11,554 bases of DNA, taken from NCBI GenBank assembly GCA_020217035.1, contig JAIWOG010000299.1, positions 1 to 11,554 on the forward strand, given 5' to 3'. Within the stretch, counting starts at the first letter, position 1, and each line of letters opens with the position of its first letter. This DNA is from Magnetospirillum sp. Lineage in GTDB: Bacteria > Pseudomonadota > Alphaproteobacteria > Rhodospirillales > Magnetospirillaceae. Positions 1 to 6,739 of this stretch are shown here, piece after piece. Position numbers and translations under genes: made by a program. The notes under the pieces were generated by a model. The model worked only from the letters and a program-made list of their open reading frames with translations. It was not told where the DNA came from and did not search any database.

Positions 1-761
1 TCCTGTGATTCGGCATGGGCGACCAGATGACCGGCGAAGGCGACTTTCCGCCATCGTTCAGGAAGCGCCTCTTGGGCACGAGGCGGTAGGGGAAGGGTGA
101 TGTGGGATCGCAGGCGAGGAAGCCAAAGGGTGGTGACCTCGTCCACAGGCGGCAGGCGTTCGAAGAATTCGCCCTGGTTGGGATAGTCGAACGCAACCCA
201 TCCGAATTCGGCATAGGTTCGTGCCCGCCATTTCGACCACGAGGGATCCCAACTGGGTTCCCATGCCTGCGCGATGTCGTAATCCTCGAACCGCTTGCGC
301 ACGGCGTCCATGCCTCCGGCGTGGCGGAGATACGCGTCCATGAAGGACGTGGACCCGCCAAGAACGCTGAACCCTTCTTCCCGCTGGAGCAGGCACCAGT
401 TCCCCTCGCGGCTAAACCAACACCTCCATTCTCCGTGCATGCTGGTCAGGCGGTTAAGGCCAGATGTCGCGTCTTGATCGGGTGTCAGCAGGTAGGTATC
501 CCAGGCGGAACCCGTCGTCGAACCACAGCAGATTTCCTGAATGCCGAACTCGGCCAAAGTTCGACGCAACGGTGCGAATTCATCAACGATCTCGGGGTCT
601 TCGCGCACCCTCCAGCACGGCGGTCCCATTCCCTGCGACAAGTAAAGCGGGATGGGAACCTGGCGCCAGTCGGGATTGAGGAAGGTCTTTCCGTCGGTCA
701 GCCGATCCCGGATCGGCGTCCAGATGAGCTCGAAGTCTTCCTGAGACAGCGTCTGTATCAT
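1..761 (-). CDS. Hypothetical Trp-rich protein, 3' end beyond window
   Basis: An open frame runs from ATG at 761 to the left edge without a stop, giving 253 complete codons, so the C-terminus is missing. An in-frame TGA lies three codons upstream of the ATG, so this is the first possible ATG; a GAGG four bases before it is a short-spaced ribosome binding site. The protein starts MIQTLSQEDFELIW and is rich in Trp (17 or so), with Cys pairs such as EICCGSTTG and repeated Gly-Ser-Thr turns (GGSTSF). No signal peptide or membrane segment is visible, so a cytosolic globular protein is likely. I do not recognise the family. The size, composition and single-gene setting would fit an immunity-type or SMI1-like accessory protein, but no diagnostic motif supports that. 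Codon use is somewhat less GC3-biased than in ppx or guaB (for example ATA, AGG, TGT, CTA and several GGA codons), consistent with more recent acquisition. Coding status is fairly sure; function is unknown. Confidence 0.75.
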   Translation of the reverse strand, partial: MIQTLSQEDFELIWTPIRDRLTDGKTFLNPDWRQVPIPLYLSQGMGPPCWRVREDPEIVDEFAPLRRTLAEFGIQEICCGSTTGSAWDTYLLTPDQDATSGLNRLTSMHGEWRCWFSREGNWCLLQREEGFSVLGGSTSFMDAYLRHAGGMDAVRKRFEDYDIAQAWEPSWDPSWSKWRARTYAEFGWVAFDYPNQGEFFERLPPVDEVTTLWLPRLRSHITLPLPPRAQEALPERWRKVAFAGHLVAHAESQ

Positions 762-796
762 GCGTCCTCACGACCCGGAAGATGAGGCGTCATCAT
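758..796 (-). CDS. Possible 12-codon leader peptide overlapping the next start
   Basis: A small frame, MMTPHLPGREDA, starts at ATG 796. Its second ATG (793) lies four bases after a GGAGG, a better Shine-Dalgarno site than that of the following gene. Its TGA overlaps the ATG of the hypothetical gene as ATGA (758-761), the usual geometry for translational coupling. It could be a real leader peptide or a chance frame. It could also mark a one-base sequence difference that would otherwise extend the N-terminus of the hypothetical protein. Confidence 0.3.
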   Translation of the reverse strand: MMTPHLPGREDA

Positions 797-1130
797 GCCT
801 CCATTCGGTGAGACATCAAGTATGCACAACGTTTCGGCGATGTCTTGCGTCTCGATGCTCGTGGGCTTGCCCACCTCCTATCGGCAATGACAGCTTTAGG
901 GCGGACGAATTGGCAATTCTGTCGCTCACGCGGTTTCGCCTGAGTCCAGGCATGTTTGCACCTGACGGAGATTGCGGAGTTTCATTAATCCATTGTATGG
1001 AAATAAGAATCTTAGGCATCGGGATGCCCAACCCGTCCGCGTTATGTCTGTCGCTGTCCGGATTAAAGGCACAAAATCCGGTTTATAGCTGAAACCGACA
1101 GGGTGCCAAAAATGCTGACAAATCAAGGAA
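797..1130. other. Intergenic stretch, no convincing gene
   Basis: Frames here are short, have poor composition and no ribosome binding site, so I call no gene. The base composition is visibly richer in A/T than the neighbouring genes, especially around 980-1020. Two small inverted repeats are present. GTGGGC/GCCCAC lies at 861-874, about 100 bases upstream of the hypothetical gene. CCGGATT/AATCCGG lies at 1058-1064 and 1075-1081, with a 10-base loop, 50 bases beyond the 3' end of the tRNA. Neither is followed by a clear T-run. The stretch holds the 3' flank of tRNA-Gln and presumably the promoter of the hypothetical gene, which I could not identify. Confidence 0.5.
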
Positions 1131-1204
1131 TGGCTGGGGGACTAGGATTCGAACCTAGACTGGCGGAGTCAGAGTCCGCTGTCCTACCGTTAGACGATCC
1201 CCCA
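1131..1204 (-). tRNA. tRNA-Gln (anticodon CUG)
   Basis: On the minus strand a 74-base cloverleaf can be drawn by hand. The acceptor stem is TGGGGGA/TCCCCCA with discriminator G and an encoded CCA. The D arm contains the TAACGGTAGG loop. The anticodon stem is GCGGA/TCCGC with loop CTCTGAC, which gives anticodon CTG, reading CAG. The variable loop is CAGT and the T arm is CTAGG-TTCGAAT-CCTAG. The anticodon and the U-rich first pair of the acceptor fit a bacterial glutamine tRNA. It stands alone and is transcribed away from ppx, toward the unknown gene. Confidence 0.95.
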
Positions 1205-1244
1205 CCAGGGGCTCGGGGCGTTTTGGGTGCCGCGAGAGGGCGAT

Positions 1245-1273
1245 CTTCTAGCAAAGGCGCATGGGTTTGTGAA
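1245..1273 (-). promoter_or_regulatory. Sigma70-type promoter for tRNA-Gln
   Basis: On the minus strand, TTCACA (1268-1273) and TAGAAG (1245-1250) are separated by exactly 17 bases. Transcription would start near 1238, about 34 bases before the mature tRNA 5' end. Both hexamers deviate from consensus at one or two positions. Position and spacing are good, but no experiment supports it. Confidence 0.5.
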
Positions 1274-1344
1274 GGCATTTTTTTGGTTTTGGCGAATTCT
1301 CCTTGGGTCGGCGGGGGCATGCGGGTAACATCGCCGCCGCCCGA

Positions 1345-2370
1345 ATGTCCGTGCCGCCAATGACGAGTTCTCCGTTGCGTTCCGTTTCCGCCGATTCCGT
1401 TGATCCTGTTTACGCCGCGTTGGATTTGGGCACCAACAATTGTCGCATGCTGGTGGCGCGTCCCACCGCCGACGGTTTTCGCGTCGTCGACGCCTTTTCG
1501 CGCATCACCCGTCTGGGCGAGGGGCTGGCCGCCACCGGGCGCTTGTCCCCGGCGGCCATGGACCGCACCATCGGGGCGTTGCGGGCCTGCGCCGACAAGA
1601 TGGGGCGCAACCGGGTGACCCGTGCCCGGCTGGTGGCGACCGAGGCGTGTCGCCGCGCCGCCAATTGCGACGAGTTCGCCCGGCGGGTGGAACGGGAAAC
1701 CGGCCTGGAGCTGGAAATCATCTCGGCGCGTGACGAGGCCGCTCTGGCCCTGGGCGGCTGTTCGTCGCTGATGCGCCCCGATTATCCCTGGGCCCTGGTC
1801 TTCGACATCGGCGGCGGCTCGACCGAGCTGATCTGGGTGGCCAATGGTCCCGCCGGTTTGGACGTCAAGGGCGTGGTGTCGCTGCCCCTGGGGGTGGTCA
1901 CCCTGGCCGAGCAGGTGGGCGAGGCGTTGCACAACCCGGCTGGTTACGCCGTCACCGTGGCGCAGATCGCCACCCGGCTGGCCGCCTTCGAGGCCGAGCA
2001 TTGCATCACGCCGCGTCTGCTGATGGGCCAGGTGCAGATGCTGGGCACCTCGGGGACCGTCACCACCCTGGCGGCGCTGCACTTGAACCTGGAACGCTAT
2101 GACCGTGGCGCCGTCGATGGCTTGGACCTGCATCTGACCGACATCGCCGCCATCACCACCATGCTGCTGGGCATGAGCGCCGCCGAGCGGGTGGCCCATC
2201 CCTGCATCGGCACCGAACGGGCCGATCTGGTGATCGCCGGCTGCGCCATCCTGGAGGCCATGTGCCGGCTGTGGCCGTTATCGTCCCTACGCGTCGCCGA
2301 CCGTGGCGTGCGCGAGGGCATCTTGTTGTCCATGATGCGCGAAGACGCCGTCTGGACCCGTGCGGAGTAG
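1345..2370 (+). CDS. ppx: Ppx/GppA family phosphatase (exopolyphosphatase type)
   Basis: The 341-residue protein belongs to the ASKHA-fold Ppx/GppA family, which removes terminal phosphate from polyphosphate or converts pppGpp to ppGpp in the cytoplasm. Visible motifs are the first phosphate loop ALDLGTNNCR (about 25-34), LVATEACR with the likely catalytic Glu100, the second phosphate loop FDIGGGSTEL (153-162), and LGTSGTVTTLA (about 233-243), which closes the nucleotide site. It lacks the C-terminal HD-like half of the roughly 500-residue E. coli Ppx and GppA, as is common in alphaproteobacteria, so polyphosphate versus pppGpp preference cannot be read from the sequence. The start is uncertain: ATG 1345 and ATG 1360 are both in frame with no strong ribosome binding site, and a TTG at 1303 is less likely. 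The stop is 3 bases from rlmE, indicating one operon. Confidence 0.88.
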   Translation: MSVPPMTSSPLRSVSADSVDPVYAALDLGTNNCRMLVARPTADGFRVVDAFSRITRLGEGLAATGRLSPAAMDRTIGALRACADKMGRNRVTRARLVATEACRRAANCDEFARRVERETGLELEIISARDEAALALGGCSSLMRPDYPWALVFDIGGGSTELIWVANGPAGLDVKGVVSLPLGVVTLAEQVGEALHNPAGYAVTVAQIATRLAAFEAEHCITPRLLMGQVQMLGTSGTVTTLAALHLNLERYDRGAVDGLDLHLTDIAAITTMLLGMSAAERVAHPCIGTERADLVIAGCAILEAMCRLWPLSSLRVADRGVREGILLSMMREDAVWTRAE

Positions 2371-2373
2371 GAC

Positions 2374-3108
2374 ATGAGCACCACCAAGGGCAAGGGCAAA
2401 AGCGCCGGCGGCGGCGCCAGCAAGGGCTCGGGCAGCCGCATGCTGGTGGAACGGGTGAAGACGGCGCGCGGCCGCAAGCCGTCGTCCACCCGCTGGCTGC
2501 AACGCCAGTTGAACGACCCCTATGTGCAGGAAGCCCGCAAGCTGGGCTTTCGGTCCCGTGCCGCCTTCAAGCTGATCGAGTTGGACGACCGCTTTCATTT
2601 CCTGAAGCCCGGTCTTCGGGTGGTGGATCTGGGCGCCGCTCCCGGCGGCTGGACCCAGGTGGCGGTGCAACGCGTCGGCGCCAAGGGCAAGGTGGTCGGC
2701 ATGGACATCCTGGAATATGAAGCGGTGCCCGGCGCCGTCTGCATGCAGGGCGACTTCCTGGCCGACGACGCCCCCGACCGGTTGAAACAGGCATTGGACG
2801 GCCTGGCCGATATCGTGGTTTCGGACATGGCCGCACCCACCACCGGCCATCCGCCCACCGACCATCTGCGCATCATCAATCTGGTGGAAGTGGCGCTGCA
2901 CTTCGCCCTGGAAGTGCTGGCCCCCGGCGGCGTGTTCCTGGCCAAGGTGTTCCAGGGCGGCACCGAAAAATCGCTGCTGGACCAGTTGAAGCAGAACTTC
3001 GCCACGGTGCGCCACGCCAAGCCGCCGGCCAGCCGCAAGGAATCGGCCGAGACCTATGTCATCGCCACCGGTTTCAAGGGGCGGCGAGACGAGATCGACA
3101 GCGAATAA
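2374..3108 (+). CDS. rlmE: 23S rRNA 2'-O-methyltransferase RlmE (FtsJ/RrmJ)
   Basis: The 244-residue SAM-dependent enzyme methylates the 2'-hydroxyl of a uridine in the A loop of 23S rRNA (U2552 in E. coli) during large-subunit maturation. The SAM motif is [11 protein letters not shown] (85-95). The catalytic K-D-K-E tetrad is complete: Lys66 in RSRAAFKL, Asp151 in VSDMAAP, Lys191 in FLAKVFQGG and Glu226 in [10 protein letters not shown]. The first 35 residues are a Lys/Gly/Ser-rich basic tail absent from the E. coli protein; such a tail could contact RNA. The start follows the ppx stop by 3 bases, with GGAG 7 bases upstream inside the end of ppx, so translation is probably coupled. Confidence 0.95.
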   Translation: MSTTKGKGKSAGGGASKGSGSRMLVERVKTARGRKPSSTRWLQRQLNDPYVQEARKLGFRSRAAFKLIELDDRFHFLKPGLRVVDLGAAPGGWTQVAVQRVGAKGKVVGMDILEYEAVPGAVCMQGDFLADDAPDRLKQALDGLADIVVSDMAAPTTGHPPTDHLRIINLVEVALHFALEVLAPGGVFLAKVFQGGTEKSLLDQLKQNFATVRHAKPPASRKESAETYVIATGFKGRRDEIDSE

Positions 3109-3122
3109 GTCTGCCGCCCGCT

Positions 3123-3137
3123 AAGCCGGCGCGGCTT
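3123..3137. terminator. Weak hairpin between convergent rlmE and host-attachment gene
   Basis: AAGCCG and CGGCTT pair as a 6-bp stem with a 3-base GCG loop, 14 bases beyond the rlmE stop and between two convergent genes. There is no T-run on either side, so it would be a poor intrinsic terminator; it may only protect the 3' end of the transcript. Confidence 0.3.
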
Positions 3138-3164
3138 CTGAGCGAGTGCGTTACCGGCCAGCCC

Positions 3165-3506
3165 CTAATGCGGCAACCATTCGCACAGATGAGCGGTCAA
3201 CTCGCGCGGGGAGGCGCGGCTGAGATCGCGGTCCACCTCGCCAACCACCATCTTGCGGGTGTTGGCCGCCATGGTGGTTTCCAGTTCCGCCAACACGGCA
3301 CGCGGTCCGACCAGCACCAGATGGTCGAAACGCCGTTCGCTGGCGGCACGGTCCAATTGGCCGGCGACGCGTCCGGTGCAGGCCGGGCCGGTTGCCGGGA
3401 CGCCCATGCCAAGCACGGGTTCCAGGTCGCGTTGCGGACCGTCACAGCGAAAAATTCGGGCGCGGGCGCCATCGGCCACGCACACCCAGGTGTGGGACGA
3501 ACGCAT
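3165..3506 (-). CDS. Short host-attachment family protein (PF10116-like)
   Basis: The 113-residue protein shows the signatures of the family annotated 'required for attachment to host cells': WVCVADGARARIF near the N-terminus (about 6-18), FDHLVLVGPRAVLAEL in the middle, and the closing EVDRDLSRASPRELTAHL. The family name comes from an Agrobacterium phenotype; the molecular activity is unclear, and the fold has been linked to release-factor/archaeal eRF1-like domains. No signal peptide is present, so it is probably cytosolic. It is shorter than most members I recall (about 140-150 residues), the spacer between the first two motifs being reduced. The start at 3506 is chosen because GGAGGAAAGGAG lies just upstream; a frame beginning at 3563 would ignore that site. 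It is monocistronic, convergent with rlmE and divergent from guaB. Confidence 0.8.
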   Translation of the reverse strand: MRSSHTWVCVADGARARIFRCDGPQRDLEPVLGMGVPATGPACTGRVAGQLDRAASERRFDHLVLVGPRAVLAELETTMAANTRKMVVGEVDRDLSRASPRELTAHLCEWLPH

Positions 3507-3601
3507 GGCTTTCTCCTTTCCTCCCGCCGGGGCGACAGGCAGGGTCTTCCCGGCAGCATGCATCTTATCATGAAAGAAGGATTAACGCCGCCATGGCGTG
3601 C

Positions 3602-3629
3602 TTGAGTGGCGATCTTTTCTGTGTATGAT
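3602..3629 (+). promoter_or_regulatory. Sigma70-type promoter for guaB
   Basis: TTGAGT (3602-3607) and TATGAT (3624-3629) are separated by 16 bases, each close to consensus. The expected start near 3636 leaves a leader of about 30 bases before the guaB ATG. A perfect 10-bp palindrome, CGCCATGGCG (3589-3598), ends 3 bases before the -35 element and could be an operator. Confidence 0.6.
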
Positions 3630-3666
3630 GACGCGCCAATCCCCGTACCCCGCCATCGGAGTTGGC

Positions 3667-5127
3667 ATGCAAATCAAGGAAGCCCTGACATTCGACGACG
3701 TTCTGCTGGTGCCGGCAGAGTCTGACGTCCTGCCCAACAGCGTCGACACCCGTACCCGCATCACCCGTTCCATCGAATTGGGCATTCCGCTGGTGTCCGC
3801 GGCCATGGACACCGTCACCGAATCGGGCCTCGCCATCGCCCTGGCCCAGGCCGGCGGCATCGGCGTCATCCACAAGAACCTGGATATCCAGGCCCAGGCC
3901 GCCGAAGTGCGCAAGGTCAAGAAGTTCGAATCCGGCATGGTGGTCAACCCGGTCACCATCCACCCCGACCAGACCCTGGCCGAGGCCCTGCGCCTGATGG
4001 CCGATTTCAAGATTTCCGGCATTCCGGTGGTGGAACGCGGCTCGCGCAAGCTGGTGGGGATCCTGACCAACCGCGACGTCCGCTTCGCTTCCGACGTCAA
4101 CCAGCCGGTGGCCGAACTGATGACCAAGGACAAGTTGGTCACCGTGCGCGAAGGCGTCGACAAGGAAGAAGCCAAGCGCCTGCTGCACACCCACCGCATC
4201 GAAAAGCTTCTGGTGGTGGACGGCGATTACCGCTGCACCGGCCTGGTGACGGTCAAGGACATCGAGAAGGCCAAGGCCCACCCCAACGCCTGCAAGGACG
4301 AGCAGGGCCGCCTGCGCACGGCGGCCGCCACCGGCGTCGGAATCGACGGCATCAAGCGGGCGGAAGCGTTGCTGGAAGCGGAAGTGGACATCATTGTCGT
4401 CGATACCGCCCACGGCCATTCCCTGGGCGTGATCGAGGCGGTGCGCCAGATCAAGGCCATGTCGTCCAAGGCCCAGGTCATCGGCGGCAACATCGCCACC
4501 CCCGAGGCCGCCCGCGCCCTGGCCGATGCCGGCGCCGACGCCGTCAAGGTGGGCATCGGCCCCGGCACCATCTGCACCACCCGCATGGTGGCCGGCGTTG
4601 GCGTGCCGCAATTGTCCGCCATCATGGAAGTGTCGGAAGTGACGCGCGAGCGCGGCATCTGCCTGATCGCCGACGGCGGCATCAAGTATTCCGGCGATAT
4701 CGCCAAGGCCATCGCCGCCGGCGCCGATTGCGTGATGATCGGGTCCTTGTTCGCGGGAACCGAGGAAAGCCCCGGCGAGGTGTTCTTGTACCAGGGGCGT
4801 TCGTACAAGTCCTATCGCGGCATGGGCTCCATCGGCGCCATGGCCAGGGGTTCGGCCGACCGCTACTTCCAGGCCGACGTCAACGACAGCCTGAAGCTGG
4901 TTCCCGAAGGCGTCGAAGGTCGCGTCCCCTACAAGGGGCCGGTGGGCACCGTCATCCACCAGATGGTCGGCGGCTTGCGCGCCGGCATGGGCTATACCGG
5001 CAACCGCACCATCCCCGAGATGCAGACCCGCTGCACCTTCCGCCGCATCACCAGCGCCGGCCTCAGGGAAAGCCACGTGCACGACATCTCGATCACCAAG
5101 GAAGCCCCCAACTACAAGAGCGAGTAA
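3667..5127 (+). CDS. guaB: Inosine-5'-monophosphate dehydrogenase GuaB
   Basis: The 486-residue cytosolic tetramer oxidises IMP to XMP with NAD+, the first committed step of GMP synthesis. A TIM-barrel N-terminus ([24 protein letters not shown]) is interrupted by two CBS domains at about 95-207, which usually mediate nucleotide control. The NAD-site Asp246 lies in VVDTAHGHS. The catalytic loop [18 protein letters not shown] carries nucleophile Cys303, followed by the IMP-phosphate loop [11 protein letters not shown] and the mobile flap with the Arg399-Tyr400 dyad in GSADRYFQ. The C-terminal [11 protein letters not shown] segment is also intact. The start at 3667 has GGAG 5 bases upstream, and the protein then begins [12 protein letters not shown] as in homologues; an upstream in-frame ATG at 3598 would add 23 unconserved residues and overlap the promoter. 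Single-gene transcript, by its promoter and terminator. Confidence 0.97.
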   Translation: MQIKEALTFDDVLLVPAESDVLPNSVDTRTRITRSIELGIPLVSAAMDTVTESGLAIALAQAGGIGVIHKNLDIQAQAAEVRKVKKFESGMVVNPVTIHPDQTLAEALRLMADFKISGIPVVERGSRKLVGILTNRDVRFASDVNQPVAELMTKDKLVTVREGVDKEEAKRLLHTHRIEKLLVVDGDYRCTGLVTVKDIEKAKAHPNACKDEQGRLRTAAATGVGIDGIKRAEALLEAEVDIIVVDTAHGHSLGVIEAVRQIKAMSSKAQVIGGNIATPEAARALADAGADAVKVGIGPGTICTTRMVAGVGVPQLSAIMEVSEVTRERGICLIADGGIKYSGDIAKAIAAGADCVMIGSLFAGTEESPGEVFLYQGRSYKSYRGMGSIGAMARGSADRYFQADVNDSLKLVPEGVEGRVPYKGPVGTVIHQMVGGLRAGMGYTGNRTIPEMQTRCTFRRITSAGLRESHVHDISITKEAPNYKSE

Positions 5128-5152
5128 TCGGGCGCGTTTCCTGAAACGTCAG

Positions 5153-5180
5153 GCCGGCCCCTGATCGGGGCCGGCTTTTT
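5153..5180 (+). terminator. Intrinsic terminator after guaB
   Basis: A perfect 9-bp GC-rich stem, GCCGGCCCC (5153-5161) and GGGGCCGGC (5167-5175), with loop TGATC is followed directly by five T residues. It begins 25 bases after the guaB stop and isolates guaB from the reductase gene. Confidence 0.9.
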
Positions 5181-5192
5181 CATGCCCGCCCG

Positions 5193-5229
5193 GTTACACT
5201 TCGTTACCACTTGGGCAAACCGGGGTTAC
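5193..5229 (+). promoter_or_regulatory. GTTAC direct repeats upstream of the reductase gene
   Basis: GTTAC occurs at 5193, 5203 and 5225. The first two start 10 bases apart and the third lies 22 bases further, about two helical turns, so all three would face the same side of the DNA. GTTAC-N5-GTTAC has the geometry of OmpR/PhoB-type response-regulator sites. No good sigma70 -35/-10 pair is visible before the gene, as expected for an activated promoter. The regulator is unknown and the function is inference. Confidence 0.4.
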
Positions 5230-5238
5230 AGCACGCCC

Positions 5239-5274
5239 CTAAGCTGATCGACGGATAACAAGATATCAGCTTAG
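5239..5274 (+). promoter_or_regulatory. 10-bp inverted repeat next to the reductase start
   Basis: CTAAGCTGAT (5239-5248) and ATCAGCTTAG (5265-5274) are perfect inverted copies separated by 16 bases. The second arm ends 10 bases before the ATG at 5285 and abuts the weak ribosome binding site GAGAG (5274-5278). It could be an operator for a dimeric repressor or an mRNA stem-loop controlling ribosome access. Confidence 0.5.
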
Positions 5275-5284
5275 AGAGCCTGTC

Positions 5285-6625
5285 ATGCGGAACATCACCT
5301 TTGCCCTGTGGGGCGTCCTGCTGGTCCCCGCTGCCCTGTGGATGGCGGTCGAGCCGGCGGCCTTGCATGCCGACACCTTCATGGCGCTGCGCAACAACAT
5401 GGTGCAGATGAGCGGCGTCATGGCCATGGCCGCCATGAGCGTGGCGATGATCCTGGCCCTTCGTCCGGGTTGGCTGGAAAGCCGGTTGGACGGTTTGGAC
5501 AAGATGTACCGGCTGCACAAATGGCTGGGCATCGCCGGCCTCAGTTTGGCGGTCACCCACTGGCTGTGGGCCAAGGGGCCGAAATGGGCGACATCCTGGG
5601 GCATCCTGGAACGCCCGCAACGCGGCCCGCGTCCGCTGCCCGATTCGGTGGTCGAGCAGGCTCTCGGCACTTGGCGCGGCCTGGCCGAAGGTGTCGGCGA
5701 ATGGGCGTTCTACGCCATGGCCTTGCTGATCGTCCTGGCCTTGCTCAAGCGCTTCCCCTATGGCCGCTTCTTTCAGACCCACCGCTTGCTGGCGCTGGGC
5801 TATCTGGTCATGGTGTTCCATGCGGTGGTGCTGACCAAGTTCGCTTATTGGACCACGCCCTTGGGGGCTGGTTTGGCGGTGTTGCTGGCCGCCGGCACCG
5901 CGGCGGCGGCGCTGGTGCTGTTGCGCCGGGTGGGGGCTGGGCGCAAGGTCGGCGGCCATGTCGCCGCCCTGCGCGACTTCCCCGCCCTGCGCTGCCTGGA
6001 AGTACGCGTCGCCCTGGAAAAAGGGTGGAAGGGACACCAAGCTGGCCAGTTCGCCTTCGTCACCTTCGACCCCAAGGAAGGGGCACATCCCTTCACCATC
6101 ACCTCAAGCTGGGATGGCGAGGACAACTCGCTGAGCTTCGTCATCAAGGAACTGGGTGACCATACCGGGAAATTGCGCCAAAGCCTGACCCCGGGCCAAG
6201 CGGTCACCGTCGAGGGTCCCTATGGCCGCTTTACTTTCGCCGACGATTGCCCGCGCCAGATCTGGGTGGGAGGCGGCATCGGCGTCACCCCCTTCCTGGC
6301 CCGCGCCCGGCACTTGGCCGCGCACCGGGAACCGGGGGGACAGGACATCGACTTGATTCACACCACCCACGACGAAGATCCCGAAGCCTTGGCCGAATTG
6401 CGGCTTGTCGCCCAACAGGCCGGCATCCGTCTGCATGTGCTGGTGGACGGCCGCGATGGCCGGCTGACCGGCGAACGCCTGCGCACCATGGTGCCCGGCT
6501 GGCAACAGGCCAGCCTGTGGTTCTGCGGCCCCGCCGGTTTCGGCCACGCCTTGCGCGACGACCTGGCTCGCCACGGCATGGCGGTTTCGCGGCGCTTTCA
6601 CCAGGAATTGTTCGCCATGCGCTAA
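5285..6625 (+). CDS. NOX/ferric-reductase-like membrane flavocytochrome b
   Basis: This 446-residue protein joins a heme-binding membrane domain to an FAD/NAD(P)H reductase domain and should move electrons from cytosolic NAD(P)H across the membrane to ferric iron, oxygen or another acceptor. About six membrane helices are visible in the first 215 residues. Two His pairs mark the two b hemes: His78/His92 (13 residues between) and His166/His179 (12 between), the spacing found in eukaryotic NOX2. The cytosolic half has the FAD motif HPFTITSS (268-275), GPYGRF (311-316), the pyridine-nucleotide loop GGGIGVTPF (329-337), WFCGPAGFG (412-420) and the C-terminal FHQELFAMR. It is longer than E. coli YedZ, which lacks the reductase half. 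Acceptor specificity cannot be decided: ferric reductase and NADPH oxidase (SpNOX-like) activities both fit. The ATG at 5285 has only GAGAG upstream. The ferritin-like gene follows 114 bases later. Confidence 0.85.
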   Translation: MRNITFALWGVLLVPAALWMAVEPAALHADTFMALRNNMVQMSGVMAMAAMSVAMILALRPGWLESRLDGLDKMYRLHKWLGIAGLSLAVTHWLWAKGPKWATSWGILERPQRGPRPLPDSVVEQALGTWRGLAEGVGEWAFYAMALLIVLALLKRFPYGRFFQTHRLLALGYLVMVFHAVVLTKFAYWTTPLGAGLAVLLAAGTAAAALVLLRRVGAGRKVGGHVAALRDFPALRCLEVRVALEKGWKGHQAGQFAFVTFDPKEGAHPFTITSSWDGEDNSLSFVIKELGDHTGKLRQSLTPGQAVTVEGPYGRFTFADDCPRQIWVGGGIGVTPFLARARHLAAHREPGGQDIDLIHTTHDEDPEALAELRLVAQQAGIRLHVLVDGRDGRLTGERLRTMVPGWQQASLWFCGPAGFGHALRDDLARHGMAVSRRFHQELFAMR

Positions 6626-6646
6626 CCGGGTGTGGGGCTTGGCGTT

Positions 6647-6663
6647 TTGGCATGGCCGGGGCT
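6647..6663 (+). promoter_or_regulatory. Weak sigma54-like -24/-12 element
   Basis: TTGGCATGGCCGGGGCT contains GG and GC with the required 10-base gap and matches most of the YTGGCACG-N4-TTGCW consensus, except C to T once and TT to GG. It would start transcription about 65 bases before the ferritin-like ATG. In GC-rich DNA such matches arise often, so this is tentative. Confidence 0.2.
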
Positions 6664-6739
6664 GCGAATTGTCATAGCTGGCATCCGTCTTCCGGCGGCA
6701 GGCTGACGGCGTCAACGAAGGTCACGATCGGAGCCGGCG

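Noticed and set aside
102..785. Plus-strand open frame of 227 codons at the left edge
   Set aside because: The minus-strand frame over the same bases gives a far more protein-like sequence with a ribosome binding site; the plus frame is Pro/Arg-rich with none.
816..1126. Short minus-strand frames between the unknown gene and tRNA-Gln
   Set aside because: Two overlapping frames of about 70 codons lack ribosome binding sites and any recognisable pattern.
1276..1293. T-rich run as a terminator on the plus strand
   Set aside because: No stable hairpin precedes it; it lies in the spacer upstream of the tRNA promoter and ppx.
1123..2199. Minus-strand open frame across tRNA-Gln and ppx
   Set aside because: It contains the tRNA gene and lies antisense to the ppx motifs; composition is His/Gly/Gln-rich without structure.
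3568..5082. Long minus-strand open frame (about 500 codons) opposite guaB
   Set aside because: guaB on the other strand has every expected motif. The antisense translation is a His/Gly/Asp/Ala-rich pattern typical of shadow frames.
5135..5148. CGTTTC/GAAACG mini-hairpin just after guaB
   Set aside because: The loop is only two bases and the strong terminator 5 bases later explains transcript ending.
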